The notes: generated by a model from the sequence alone, not told the origin. A stretch of 20,480 nucleotides of DNA from Chara braunii (GCA_003427395.1 BFEA01000090.1:1611765-1632244), one strand, 5' to 3'. Counted from the stretch's first letter, positions 7,485-16,641 are shown. A program made the numbers and translations.

Positions 7485-8231
7485 AACCAACCATGGTAAC
7501 CCCGGACCCGAACACCGGACACTTCCGGACTGTCTTCTGGACCAGTGTCTGGACCGGTCCGGACTGTCCGGTGATCCGGACATCACCGGACACCAGACAG
7601 TCGGGGGGGGGGGGGTTGGGGGGGGGTGTTGGCAGGCACTTACCTGCCTTGCACTCTGTAGTTCAGGCAGCAGAGCACGTGTCTTGCAGCAAATCAACCA
7701 GCACATTTAACGAGCAGACATGCAGATTTGCAAACAGTGCAAAGCAGGCACAAGACTAAATAAACAGAGATTTTTTTTTTGAAAAAAGTATGATTAACTT
7801 TGAACTTGGAACTTTGGATTTAGTAATTTAAGTTCATAACTTCATATATAACTACAGACTCGCAGCATTGTCAGTGCTCTCTCTCTCTCTCTCTCACTCT
7901 CTCTGTGCCCCCGACGGGCAGCGGCGGCGGGCGCCACGTCGAAACGGCCGCTTTGAAATTGCTCGGGCCTGTGCAAAACCCGCCACCTCAAAAACCTGCA
8001 GTGTCTTGTGTCTGGACCTCTAGGCCATGTGCAGTGGGGTGAAAGGACACTTAAAAATCACCCCGTTATTTTTCGAGGGGCGGCTAGGACCCGACAAACG
8101 TCCTGGGCCGCCCCTTTTTTTTTTTTTGATTTTTGCCCCAGGGGCCTCCATCCGGACATGGGGACCGGACACCGGACACCGGACTGTCTGGAACCCGGTC
8201 CGGACGTCCGGGCGGTTACCATGATCCTAAC
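7480..8231. mobile_element. hAT-like non-autonomous DNA element with 8-bp TSD
   Basis: ATCCTAAC occurs at 7480-7487 and 8224-8231 as the flanking direct repeat. Inside it the left end reads CATGGTAACC (from 7492) and the right end reads GGTTACCATG (8214-8223), a perfect 10 bp inverted pair. Beyond this pair both ends are crowded with CCGGAC/GTCCGG motifs in the matching inverted orientation (7501-7605 and 8148-8212). Clustered subterminal motifs are typical of hAT and CACTA transposons, and the 8 bp duplication favours hAT. The interior has no transposase: it holds G runs (7603-7627), a CT microsatellite (7877-7904) and a T run (8115-8128). The left end has about four extra bases before the pair, so the exact terminus is unsure. 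Confidence 0.7.
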
Positions 8232-8381
8232 AGGTCTTCAGTTCAAGTCCTAACAGAGTTACAGAAGAGAAGAGAAAGACAAGAAAAGGTTCAAAAAATT
8301 GGCGAAGACACACACAAGACGCCCTGAGCCCCAATTGAAATGTGCCAGCTACATGACCTGCACAAAATTGTAAGTGACAGT

Positions 8382-8383
<2 letters not shown>
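8232..8383. other. no gene recognised
   Basis: Host-like sequence right of the hAT-like element. It contains a further CAAGTCCTAAC resembling the target sequence. Nothing else was recognised. Confidence 0.4.
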
Positions 8384-8466
<83 letters not shown>

Positions 8467-8515
8467 CACGTACACACGCACACACACACACACACATATA
8501 CACATATACACACAC
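8384..8515. repeat. compound (CT)n(CA)n microsatellite 4
   Basis: A CT tract (8384-8416) is followed by a CA tract, pure to about 8463 and then interrupted by TA and GC steps to 8515. It has the same order and orientation as the three tracts near 1-1.8 kb. Confidence 0.95.
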
Positions 8516-8865
8516 AAGAGGGACGCTCTGGCGGCGGACGGGTGTGTGGGCACTTGGGGCTTAACCACAAGAACGTGGCCAAACTTGCATCGTCTACTAG
8601 ACTGTCTATCTATATGGATGGTATGTGATGATTCCTGGATGGAAGGAGAGAGATAATTTGTTTTTTTTTTTTAAACGCGCGCACACACACACACACACAA
8701 TCAGCTTTATGTGTAGGCTGTTTTTCAGGGCGCCCGAGCACCCCACTTGTGCCCAGATATGCACCAGGGTGCCCAGCCGGGCATGACCCCCCGGGCAGGG
8801 TTCCGGACAGCTCCAGTGCAAACCAAAGAAGATAAAAAAGTTATGGAAAACAATAACGTTGCATA
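8516..8865. other. no gene; T run, CA tract and GC-rich block
   Basis: Contains a T11 run near 8661, a short CG/CA alternating tract at 8676-8699, and a GC-rich stretch with CCCC/GGGG blocks (8729-8815) resembling in composition the block at 3630-3695. Confidence 0.4.
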
Positions 8866-8945
8866 GAATTGCAGCGTAAATAACTTTCGGCTGAGGGTCA
8901 TGTCGAAATTCCTCACGGAATCAAAGATTAACGAAAATAAGGCAC
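8866..8945. repeat. dispersed repeat fragment, copy B
   Basis: Colinear with 3336-3420: GGCTGAGGGT at 8889-8898 is preceded by AACTTTC and followed by a GTCGAAATT block, CGGAATC and an A-rich end. A run of C (CACCCCCT) follows in both places. The family is unidentified. Confidence 0.6.
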
Positions 8946-9553
8946 CCCCTTTGTTAGGACTTCAACTGGTTTTGATGCGCAGCACTCAAACCAACAAACT
9001 GAAGTGAAGTGCAGACCAATCTTGAAGATGGCAATTGGAGAGAAGCTTTACAACAACAAGGTCATATTGCTCACAGTCACACCAGCACACTTGATGAAAA
9101 TTGAAAAAAAGGTGATGTCCATTTTAGGGCTGGTCAGGCTGCGCTGAGCAGTCTGCTACAAATGGTACTCCAAACCATGCAGTATAGAGCCAGAACACAC
9201 ACTGGCTATGGCTGCTGCACCCAAACCCTCTCCTTCAGCTACCAAGTGCCAAGCTTGGCGCTCACTCCACCAAAATCACAAACTGAAAAGTGAATGAACT
9301 GTAGTAGTCCTTACTCATCACTTTTTGCTATGTCAATTTTGCCGGCTATCAGTGCTATGCCAATTTTGCCTGGGCCTACAGGCTCTGGCGTAGAGAATTT
9401 TAGAGGTCTAGGTCCTATAGGGATAGGGTCCTCCTATGTGTCCAAGAACAGCCTAACAGTATGCTTACTTGGAGGTCCCAGGTTCCTATCTGACTGGCAG
9501 CAAACTTGAAAAACAAAATAAACACAGCTTGTTTTTGTTTCACACTTGGGCCA
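8946..9553. other. no gene recognised
   Basis: Mixed-composition DNA without long conserved frames. Small internal echoes exist (a TCAATTTTGCC/CAATTTTGCC pair near 9335-9369 and TAGG-rich text at 9405-9440). It could include terminal sequence of the adjacent minus-strand gypsy element, but no repeat partner exists in the window to prove it. Confidence 0.4.
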
Positions 9554-9583
9554 GGTCTCGGGTTCAAATCCCCCTGCGCCCAA
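9554..9583 (+). other. tRNA T-arm/acceptor-like fragment
   Basis: AGGTCTCGGGTTCAAATCC contains GGTTCAAATCC, a perfect match to the pol III B-box consensus, followed by CCCTGCGCCCA like a tRNA 3' end. No matching 5' half with an A box or D arm lies upstream. On the minus strand the same bases read TGGGCGCAGGGGG, which could be a retroelement primer-binding site. Its opening resembles the B-box region of the SINE at 7312-7460 (AGGTCTCGAGTTCGAA). Confidence 0.45.
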
Positions 9584-9745
9584 CATTCCCTCCGCCGCAG
9601 TTCGAAGCCCCTTGAGAACCTATTAACAAGTCTGTAAACTGAGATTGGATTCTATGAGTAATCATATAAACATCTAGTATACAAAATGTACAGTAGCTCG
9701 GACTGTCGTCATGCTCTTCTCCTCCTTTGCTGTTGGAGGCTTCTT

Positions 9746-10190
9746 TCATAATCTGCCTCGATTCCAGGTGCTGTCTCCATCGGAGAGTACTCCTGTTGAC
9801 CCACTCATCTTCTTCGGAAGTTCTTCCTCTTCCGCGTTGTATCGGAACATGACTCTATAAAACTTGCTCGGTTCCCCTCTTGGTCTCCCTCTTGGTCTCC
9901 CTCTTAGTCTACAAACATATCGGTGATCAACAACGTTTCTCAACATCTGCCCTTCCATCCATGGTGGGTGGATGCATACGTCGTCTACCTACCTTGAACT
10001 CGGATTGCTTGTACGGCATCGATTTGGAAGCATGGAAAACAGGGCAACCTCGTCGACCTACCTGGAGCGTGGATGGCATGTGAGGCAGCAATTTGGAAGC
10101 ATGGAAAACACGGTAGGTTAGTTCTCAGGTGGGGTGTTGGCAAATCAATCAGGTAAGATCGCCCTATCCTGTTGTCCCCAATCACCTTCA
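9746..10190 (-). pseudogene. gypsy polyprotein C-terminal extension
   Basis: After the integrase GPY/F-like end, the minus strand encodes a stretch with a repeated LPCFPCFQI peptide, then a segment with GRPRGRPRGEPSKFYRVMF and GDSTWN before a stop near 9749. The pattern of a basic Arg-Gly run, a V-x-F step and S/T-W is weakly reminiscent of the chromodomain that ends many plant chromoviruses. It is too diverged to claim. The frame shifts once in this interval. Confidence 0.4.
9979..10119. repeat. ~70-bp tandem duplication in the gypsy C-terminal region
   Basis: Two copies start at 9979 and 10051. ATTTGGAAGCATGGAAAACA recurs at 10022 and 10091 (69 bp apart), and CGTCG(T/A)C-CTACCT recurs at their starts. 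Spacings of 69 and 72 are multiples of three, so the duplication repeats the LPCFPCFQI peptide in frame on the minus strand. Confidence 0.85.
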
Positions 10191-11302
10191 ATAGATCTCC
10201 CAAGGCCCACACCACTTCGGCAGAAGTTTTCTGGATATTTCGACCTCTGGCACAAACTCATCCATGCCCACCCAGGCGCGATCTCCCTCTTTGAATGGTG
10301 AAGGTCGGCGGTGTCGATTGGCTTCAGCAACCATATGTTTCCGGAACCTTCTGCGTATACTTGATGGCCCGTCGCACTTCATCAGCGAACTCCTTGGTGA
10401 ACTCCGTTGTTCCGGGAGGATATTTCTGCTGCCAATCTAGGACCAAGGAATCAACCGGTGTACGCGGGTTCCATCCAAAATGAAGAGCATTAGGTGTCCG
10501 CGTGGTGGCTGGGTGTACTGAGGACTCGTAAACACTCTCCCCCTTAGCATTAGTTTTCCATCCCAGTCAATCTGCTACGGCGTGATTAGGTGACGCAGCA
10601 CCTGCTGAACGGTGCGGTTCATGTGTTCAGTCTGTCCATCTGTTTAGGGGCGATTGGCAGAACTCATCTTCAGTTTTGTACCAACAAGCTCCATCAGATT
10701 GCCCCACATCTCACTAGTAAAGCAAAGAATCTCTGTCGCTGATGATCGGGAACCCCAATTCTTAACACCAAAGGTCCCACAATAACTCAGCCACTTCCTT
10801 TGCTGAAGAAGGTCGTTTTTGCATAAGTATTAACCTAATAAACTTGGGAAACCGATCGACGACGACGAAGGGCATGTCGCTTTTATCCTTTGACATTGGC
10901 AGCCCACTCATTAAGTCCATGGAGATTGACTGCCCAGGCCCTCTTGGTATAGGCAACAGTTTGTAAAAGTCCATACGGTTGATGACTCCGGCTTTTTGTT
11001 CGTTGGCAAACAGCACAACTATTGACATATTCCACTGCATCATTCCTCATGAAATACCAATAGAAACGCTCTGCTGACCTCATAAAGGTCTTTTTGAAAC
11101 CGAAATGCCCTCGAATGTCGTGGCATTTGCCGAGCACGTTCACCCTCAATTCTTGCGTCAGGCAAGGTCTTTGCATGCCATTGCTTTCCATGAACAGCAA
11201 ACCCCTCTGCAGTGTATAATTCGGTGTCGAACTCGGATTTGCCTCTCGATCTGCGATCAACCGAGCATGCACAGCATCAGCTGCATAGGCTCCTTCTGTC
11301 AA
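10190..11302 (-). pseudogene. gypsy integrase, broken
   Basis: The N-terminal zinc-binding domain is H-x4-H-x29-C-x2-C (CHDIRGHFG ... SCAVCQRTK) at about 11110-10995. The catalytic core shows the first Asp in SISMDLMSGLP (codon 10915-10917), the second in ISDRE, and the Glu in TDGQTEHMNRTVQ, i.e. the D,D,E pattern. The C-terminal part shows ANRHRRPSPFKEGDRAWV and SRKLLPKWCGPWEI, the GPY/F module. Defects include a frameshift near 10950-10970, a TAA at 10644-10646 where the family has Gln in RPQTDGQTE, and a TAG at 10575-10577. It would have inserted the cDNA copy into the host chromosome. Confidence 0.85.
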
Positions 11303-11439
11303 TCAGGTTGTCGCTAACTCTCCACTTCGACAATATGGCTCCCATGAAGTCACACCGCCTTGAGAGTGCATCTGCAACTTTATCATACTTCCCCTTCTTG
11401 AGCTTCAAATCAAAGTCAAAGGTATCAATGTAGGCATCT
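11303..11439 (-). other. RNase H-integrase linker, no motif seen
   Basis: Lies between the RNase H and integrase homology on the minus strand. Stop codons occur in all three minus frames. It is presumed polyprotein linker by position only. Confidence 0.4.
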
Positions 11440-11990
11440 GGCTTTAGGTTGCGTCTTCATCCATTGAAGAGTCTGATGATCTAAATAAATCTTCAAGGGG
11501 TGCCCTAGCAAGTAATGTCTCCATGTCCTCAGGGCATAATACAAAGCATACGGCTCTCTCTCGTAGGTAAGGTTAGAGCAAATGGCTGTTACGTGCGCCG
11601 ACAAGGACTAATGCTATTCTAAGAGGGATTGAACGAATGGTTCCGACACACACAGAACAGACGCCATATCATGTGGAATTTTTCCACTAGCTGCGACTCG
11701 CTTCGAAGGCATCTTCTTTCACAAGTACTTCACAGGTCGTAAGCCACGCCCATCGTCTTGCTGCAACACCACCCCAATACCAAACTGACTAGCATCGGTT
11801 GTTATAGCACAAATGGCACCGCAGGACCTGGACCCGTCAAAATGGTATGTCTAACGAGGCGATCCTTAACGAGTTCGAAAGGACCTCTCACACTCCTCTA
11901 TCCACTCAAATGGAACATCCTGCTCAGTCAATCGGTTCAAGGGTGCGGCAATGATGGCTCTGCCTTCAATAAACTTCTTGTAATAGTTGA
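11440..11990 (-). pseudogene. gypsy RNase H and RT connection, broken
   Basis: Minus-strand frames give LGMVNYYKKFIEGRAIIA at the RT thumb/connection. TTDASQFGIGVVLQQDDG follows, with the first catalytic RNase H Asp at codon 11794-11796. Then come GLRPVKYL and, further on, REPYALYYALRTWRHYLLG and DHQTLQW, the standard Ty3/gypsy RNase H series. Several frames are needed, with a stop replacing the Ser of the PVxYxS motif. About 150 bp between the two blocks (11580-11730) is poorly conserved. Confidence 0.8.
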
Positions 11991-12870
11991 CCATTCCCAA
12001 TGACTGCACAACTTACACATTTTGTGGCGATGGCCGCTCTGCGACAACCTCAACTTCCTTGGCTTCCGACCAAACTCAGAACCATTAATCACATGCCCAA
12101 GGTACAATATATTTTCCTTCCCAAGTTTGCTTTCCTTTGCATCGCTCTTGTACTTCCCCTTTCTCAATGCCTCGAACGCTGCCTTCAGATGCTCAGCGTG
12201 CTCCTCAACAGTGCGGCTGAACACGAGGATGTCATCGAGCTAGACCACTACAAACTAATCCAAATAGTTCCTAGGCAAGTCATTCATAGCCCGCTGAAAC
12301 GTGGCAGGTGCATCAGTTATTCCGAATGGCATAACAATGAACTCAATAGTTGCCGTATCGAGTCCTGAATGTTGTCTTGTGCTCAACTACAGGTTCCACC
12401 TCGATCAGATGATAGCCACTCTTCAAATCGATCCTGGAGAAATTTCTGCATCCCTGCACTCTTGTCTAGCAGGTCATCGATGCGTGGCACCGACTCCACG
12501 TTCTTGATGCTGATGTTATTCAAACTCCTGTACGGGACACACATCCTGACTCCACCATCCTTCTTTTGCACAAATAATACCAGCGCTCCATATGGCGAAG
12601 TGCTGGGCTTGATCCCCGCTTTCTCTGTGAGGTATAAGAGCTGCTTCTTCAACTCTTCGAGCTGCGGGCGACATACGATAGACACGCCCCTTCGGAGATA
12701 CAACACCTGGTACTATATAGATGGTATGCTCGACCTCTCTCCCCACAATGGCAAATGGGTCTTCTTGCAGATCCCTGTTATCCTCTATTAGTTGCTGCAA
12801 TCTTCCAAAGTCGTTCCTGCTGTGAAGGGCTTGAGCATCCGCTGTAGTGACCCATGCTACTACCTAGAGT
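11991..12870 (-). pseudogene. gypsy reverse transcriptase, broken
   Basis: Reading minus, the segment begins with a pre-RT stretch ending VYRMSP (12675 region). ELKKQLLYLTEKAGIKPS, GALVLFVQKKDGG and [12 protein letters not shown] follow, then a frameshift. [38 protein letters not shown] and LDDILVFSRTVEEHAEHL come next, ending with YLGHVI. The catalytic Asp pair is at 12231-12236. A TAG at 12240-12242 takes the place of the Tyr normally just before LDD, another TAG is at 12255-12257, and the usual Asp in CxDYRxLN is Pro. At least two frameshifts (near 12665 and near 12450). It cannot encode active enzyme. Confidence 0.88.
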
Positions 12871-13051
12871 CCCTCACTATGATGTTGGCATAAATNNNNN
12901 NNNNNNNNNNNNNNNNNNNNNNNNNNNNNNNNNNNNNNNNNNNNNNNNNNNNNNNNNNNNNNNNNNNNNNNNNNNNNNNNAAGGGCTTGAGCATCCGCTG
13001 TAGTGACCCATGCTACTACCTAGAGTCCCTCACTATGATGTTGGCATAAAT
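12825..13051. repeat. 71-bp perfect duplicate flanking an N gap
   Basis: 12825-12895 and 12981-13051 are identical over all 71 bases, separated only by the 85 N of the gap. The left copy ends exactly at the gap and the right copy begins exactly at it, which is the pattern of two contig ends that overlap but were not merged. Confidence 0.97.
12896..12980. other. assembly gap (85 N)
   Basis: Undetermined bases inside the minus-strand gypsy element, between protease-like and RT sequence. Because the flanks are identical, the true gap size is probably negative. Confidence 0.99.
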
Positions 13052-13319
13052 AATTGAAGAACATTGGTGTTGGCATGCACTTCTTCCCTGACTCATCCTT
13101 CACTGTTCCCTTTGTGTATCCCCTCATGCAAGCCACATAATTGCCTACTGCATCAGTTACTTGTGCCATCTACGTGATCACTGCTCTCGCTGCTCTCAAC
13201 CATCTCTGGCCAAGAACTATCTGAAACGATAATCTGTCCAAGATGAAGAAAGACACAATATGACGAATGTCTCTAACACACAGTCTCACTTGAATCGCTT
13301 CCTGTCTGCAACTTTTGAC
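13052..13319 (-). other. gypsy protease-RT linker, no clear motif
   Basis: Continuation of the minus-strand polyprotein region with stops in every frame. Presumed to be the end of protease and the linker to RT. Confidence 0.4.
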
Positions 13320-13480
13320 CCTACAGGCGTAGCGAGGTCTTGCACCTTTACTCCCTGATGTAATCTCTTGATCGCCTTCTCGAAAAGATAATTTTGGGAG
13401 GAGCCATTATCCACCATTCTCTTCACCACTCTGCGATTCACACTTAGTGTTGATCAGGGTCACTTCCTCTTCTTCACTAG
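13320..13480 (-). pseudogene. gypsy protease-like segment
   Basis: A minus-strand frame reads VNRRVVKRMVDNGSSQNYLF and continues to KRLHQGVKVQDLA before a stop. Position after the CCHC knuckle and before RT, plus the hydrophobic-D-x-G-S pattern, match the retroviral-type aspartic protease active site. The triad is D-N-G (13411-13403) rather than the usual D-S/T-G. The second strand-pair motif of the protease was not identified. Confidence 0.55.
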
Positions 13481-13816
13481 CATCCGCAATAGGTTCAGTT
13501 GTGTACACCTTCTGCTTGACAGCAGCACACAAGCACATCACCCTTTGCACCTCGTTCTGTTGTGCTGTCTCTGGCAGTGGGACAGCGCAGGCGAAAGCAT
13601 TATGTTGACCGGTGCTCTCCTCATCTTCATCGCTATAATCACTGTTGCAGTTTGCATCTCCTTGCTAGTCATAGCGGGCGCTTGCAAACTTCGCCAACTT
13701 GGGTTGGGGAGTGGGGGAACTAGGCGCCCTGCAACTTGCAGAATTCTTCTCCCCAACCTATGTATATGTGGCTGCGCCATCTACTGGCCCTACTCTTTTA
13801 TCGGTCTTCTTGCTCT

Positions 13817-13858
13817 GCAGTCCCGACCGGAGTGTCCCCTACGGCCACATCTCACACA
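13817..13858 (-). other. CCHC zinc knuckle of the minus-strand gag
   Basis: Encodes C-VR-C-GRRG-H-SGRD-C, an exact C-x2-C-x4-H-x4-C retroviral-type nucleocapsid knuckle in one frame. It binds element RNA during packaging. Confidence 0.93.
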
Positions 13859-14684
13859 CAGGCTGTTCTCCATTCTGTTCATATATGCCTCCTTTGTCAC
13901 TCCAATCCTATCCCACAGTGGTACCCATAATCTGCGGGAGGTACATCATCCCGCCCACTGTGCTGTTTCATTCTTCCTTCCTGCTGCTGCAGCTGTTTTC
14001 CTTTCACGACTTTTGTTAGTTCCTGCAGCGCAACAAGAATTATCTGATTTTGCTCTCCCTGTGAACCAAACGCTGACCTCTCCTCTCTCCCCTTTTGGAC
14101 TCTCTCATCCTTCGAACTTCCCCCACTGCTGTTGTCGCTGAAGTACGCCCGCCCTTTAGTGAATGCGTTATACATCTTGCTTTGATAACGTTGGTTCCTC
14201 CTCCCGTGCACAGGAGTGAACCCGTCGCTGTCCTTGATTGACCTCGCCTTTGTCTGTGCAGCGGAGCGTAACGCAAAGTATAATCTTAAAGCCTCCTCTG
14301 CCATCTTGTGGTAATCCTTTTAACTGCTTGCGTTGGGGACCCAGGTGGCTCGTGCTCCTCTTGGGAAGAGCCCTCATAAAAGCATACATAATGGGGCCTT
14401 CCCTAATCCCTAGTTCCGGTGTCTGCAAGATCTGATCAAATTCGCAGATCAGATTTTCCACGCTGCCGCGGTAAATTTGTGCGGACAACTCAGCATATCA
14501 GGCCCATGCCAATCTCATCGGGTAACCGTTGTGTGTACCTCTCCCTCAACTTTTGGAAAAATTCCAGCCATGTAGTACGCTTGCCATACTCAGCAACATC
14601 TCCACCTGCCTGCAACACTTTGCTGTCCGCCCACTCTCTCACTACATCCAACAGTGGGGAAAATGCAAAATGGATTTTTGTCGT

Positions 14685-14796
14685 TGTCCCTGGTAGGCTC
14701 AAAATAATCTAGCTGCCCATTCATGATGCGCAACAAGGGATGTCCCTGGTAGGCTCAAAATAATCTAGCTGCCTGTTGATGATGCGCAACAAGGGA
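14685..14796. repeat. 56-bp tandem duplication within gag
   Basis: Two copies, 14685-14740 and 14741-14796, from TGTCCCTGGTAGGCTC to CAACAAGGGA. They differ only around CCATTCATG against CTGTTGATG. Because 56 is not a multiple of three, the duplication itself shifts the gag frame. Confidence 0.95.
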
Positions 14797-15370
14797 TCCA
14801 CATCCTAATCACGTCTGCCTCTAAATTTGGGCAGGGCCTCCAACTTGGGCTTTGATATCCGCTCCCCCTCAATTTCAGCTTTTGCGGTTTTCTTGAGGAA
14901 AGAAGTCGGTGTGCTGGACCTGCTTGACCTTGCAGCTTGTTGGCCACAACAGCCTCCAGCTTGCTGCTGATGGACGTCATCTCCTTCTTCAGTGTGACCA
15001 GCACATCCGCATGAGAAGATTGCAATCTGGAGAGGGTTGCCAATCAATCTCCCACATTGGCGGGTTGCTCTGCCGTGATCCGCTTAGAGTCCGCTATGCC
15101 TTTCGTCTTCATTTCCTCATCCCTCTCCTTTTTTATTCCCTCTTCTAATTGTGCTCTCAATGCCTCCAGAGCTGCAAGCTCGTTCTTTGCACTGGTCACC
15201 ATAGCTGGTTTCTCCCCTGCAACCCTCTTCTTCTTCTTAGGGGTGGACAACCGTAGGCCTTCTTTCTTGCCTGTGAGGGTGTGACCATGAATGCCCTCCG
15301 CCTCTTTTCCAACTGCCTTTCTCCAATTCCACTGTTCTCTTTGAAAGGCCTTCCACGATTCAGACCCCAA

Positions 15371-15895
15371 ATTCCAGTTTCAGGGTCAGAGGCCGGGGCC
15401 AAGAAAGGCCAAGTCGGTCAGTTTCAGAAAAGTCACAGTCGGGTACCTTAGCAGTCAAGTCCAACAGGCCCAGCGAACAGTCATATCCCAGGGGCAAAAA
15501 TCACGTCTCATAATGAAAAGTCATATTGGAAAGTCACGACGAAAAGCCGTGGCTCAAAGGCCCAAGCAGCAGCACACCAATGAAAATTCGGGAACAGTAC
15601 AAGGCCTGACATTCTGACGTAAACAGGTCGTGGGGGACCAGAACCAAGTCAAGCCCCAAGAAGCAGAGGCTGGAACGAGTTGAAGCTCAGTCCAAGATAA
15701 TATACGGACCGGCCAGCCTCCTCATTTGGCAGATTGCTCATTTGCACGAGCGTGGAAGTGCTGGTGCACTTGTGCGATATTGTGAGGGGCGGAGCGCTGA
15801 GCCAGGGAGCTGTGCTGTTAGAGGAGAGAGAGGAAGCAGCCATAGCTGCCCAGCGCTGGCAGAGGGAAGGCAGCCATAGCTGCGCCAGTGCTAGG
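15371..15895. other. no gene; junction between the two head-to-head gypsy elements
   Basis: No conserved frame. A short direct duplication of GCAGCCATAGCTGC lies at 15836 and 15870. This stretch should hold the 5' LTR and primer-binding site of the minus-strand element, but neither could be demonstrated. Confidence 0.4.
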
Positions 15896-16269
15896 TGTTA
15901 GTAGCAGACCTCAGAGGGGTTAGTAGAGTTAGCAGTGGGTGTATTCAGAGTTGGTCCTTGAGTAGTAGAGAGTGTGAGTGCATGTAAGTAGGGAGAGAAG
16001 ACACAGGGAGGTACTAGACAGAGAGGACTGAGAGAGGAGAGAGGAGCAACAAAAGAGATACTTACCTGAATGAAGATACTGGTTACTTGGATCTGCGTTG
16101 TTGAGCGCTGGTGACTGGAAACTGCTTGTATGATAATTTGTTGGAATTCTAAAGCTGCGCTTACCTGGTCTTCGTCTCTCTGGCCTCCAGTGTGAACTTT
16201 GTATAATCTCGTTTGTGAATGGTGTGTGATTGTGTGCGCTCATTGGTGGTGAACTGGGAGGTTCATTAC
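15896..16269 (+). repeat. candidate 5' LTR of the plus-strand gypsy element
   Basis: The segment ends CATTACA at 16269, four bases before the primer-binding site, as an LTR should. The left limit at TGTTAG (15896) is a guess from the TG...CA rule and gives 374 bp. No second LTR lies in the window because the element is cut off at its 3' side, so the boundaries are unverified. Confidence 0.35.
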
Positions 16270-16273
16270 AAAC

Positions 16274-16287
16274 TGGTATCGGAGCAG
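16274..16287 (+). promoter_or_regulatory. primer-binding site, tRNA-iMet type
   Basis: TGGTATCGGAGCAG matches the complement of the plant initiator-tRNA-Met 3' end (TGGTATCAGAGCA...) with one mismatch. That is the standard first-strand primer site of many plant LTR retrotransposons. It lies about 720 bp upstream of the gag frame at 16994 in the same orientation. Confidence 0.7.
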
Positions 16288-16641
16288 AAGCTCGCTGCAT
16301 CCACTGCATATCGCTGGCAACGATTGAGGCCGGCGAGAGAGAGAGAGAAGTGAGTGGGGAGAAGTCTGACAAAGGTGGGGGAAGGTAGGCCGAAGAAGAA
16401 GAGGCTAGCTGGGTTGGTAATTACGTACCTGCTGCGTTGGAGCGTTGGAGCGATCGTGGAGCTTCATCAATGGAATGTTCACTGAAGTGAAGTGCATTCC
16501 CTACCTAAGCTCTGTATTGCTTGCTGAACTGTCTTGGTGTTTGGTACCTTCCACATCCTGGTGTCACTGCTGCTGGGCTGGTCCAATTCTTGTGACACAC
16601 ATCTTAGTTAGTCAGCTAGTTGAATTACCAATTGAACATAA
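16288..16641 (+). other. retroelement leader, no gene
   Basis: Sequence between the primer-binding site and the tRNA. It has a GA microsatellite (16334-16349) and GCGTTGGA duplicated near 16434-16450. No conserved coding sequence. Confidence 0.4.

Larger units (their letters stand above)
9746..15370 (-). mobile_element. Ty3/gypsy-type LTR retrotransposon, near full-length internal region, decayed
   Basis: On the minus strand the order is gag, CCHC knuckle, protease-like, reverse transcriptase, RNase H, integrase, C-terminal extension. Integrase after RNase H defines the Ty3/gypsy (Metaviridae-type) order. Every domain contains in-frame stops or frameshifts, so it is not autonomous. Downstream of the last frame a purine-rich minus-strand segment (AAAGGAGGAGAAG at about 9716-9728) may be the polypurine tract. 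LTRs were not demonstrated. The element is head to head with a second gypsy element starting near 16270. Confidence 0.85.
13481..15370 (-). pseudogene. gypsy gag polyprotein, broken
   Basis: Reading minus from 15370, a Lys/Glu-rich, probably coiled-coil N-terminal part comes first (LEALRAQLEEGIKKERDEE). The capsid-like core follows: VREWADSKVLQAGG, TWLEFFQKLRERY, SVENLICEFDQILQTPELGI and PIMYAFMRALP, which fit the retrotransposon gag pattern (W..F...L..RF, then a hydrophobic FL..LP). After EEALRLYFALRSAAQTKAR a Ser/Gln-rich linker leads to the CCHC knuckle. The pieces occupy different frames (breaks near 15045, 14700, 14490 and 14300), one of them at the 56-bp duplication. Gag would package the element RNA into virus-like particles. 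Confidence 0.8.

Noticed and set aside
8008-8327. Plus-strand frames of 64-81 codons
   Set aside because: They consist of the CCGGAC-motif end of the hAT-like element; no protein similarity.
9985-10215. Possible stand-alone small cysteine-rich protein (CFPCF repeats)
   Set aside because: It continues the integrase C-terminal region of the minus-strand gypsy element and contains an internal duplication.
16064-16430. Several minus-strand donor-like CAG|GTAAG/GTACG sites (about 16060, 16160 and 16430) suggesting a multi-exon gene
   Set aside because: No matching acceptors or conserved exon protein were seen. The region fits an LTR and leader better.
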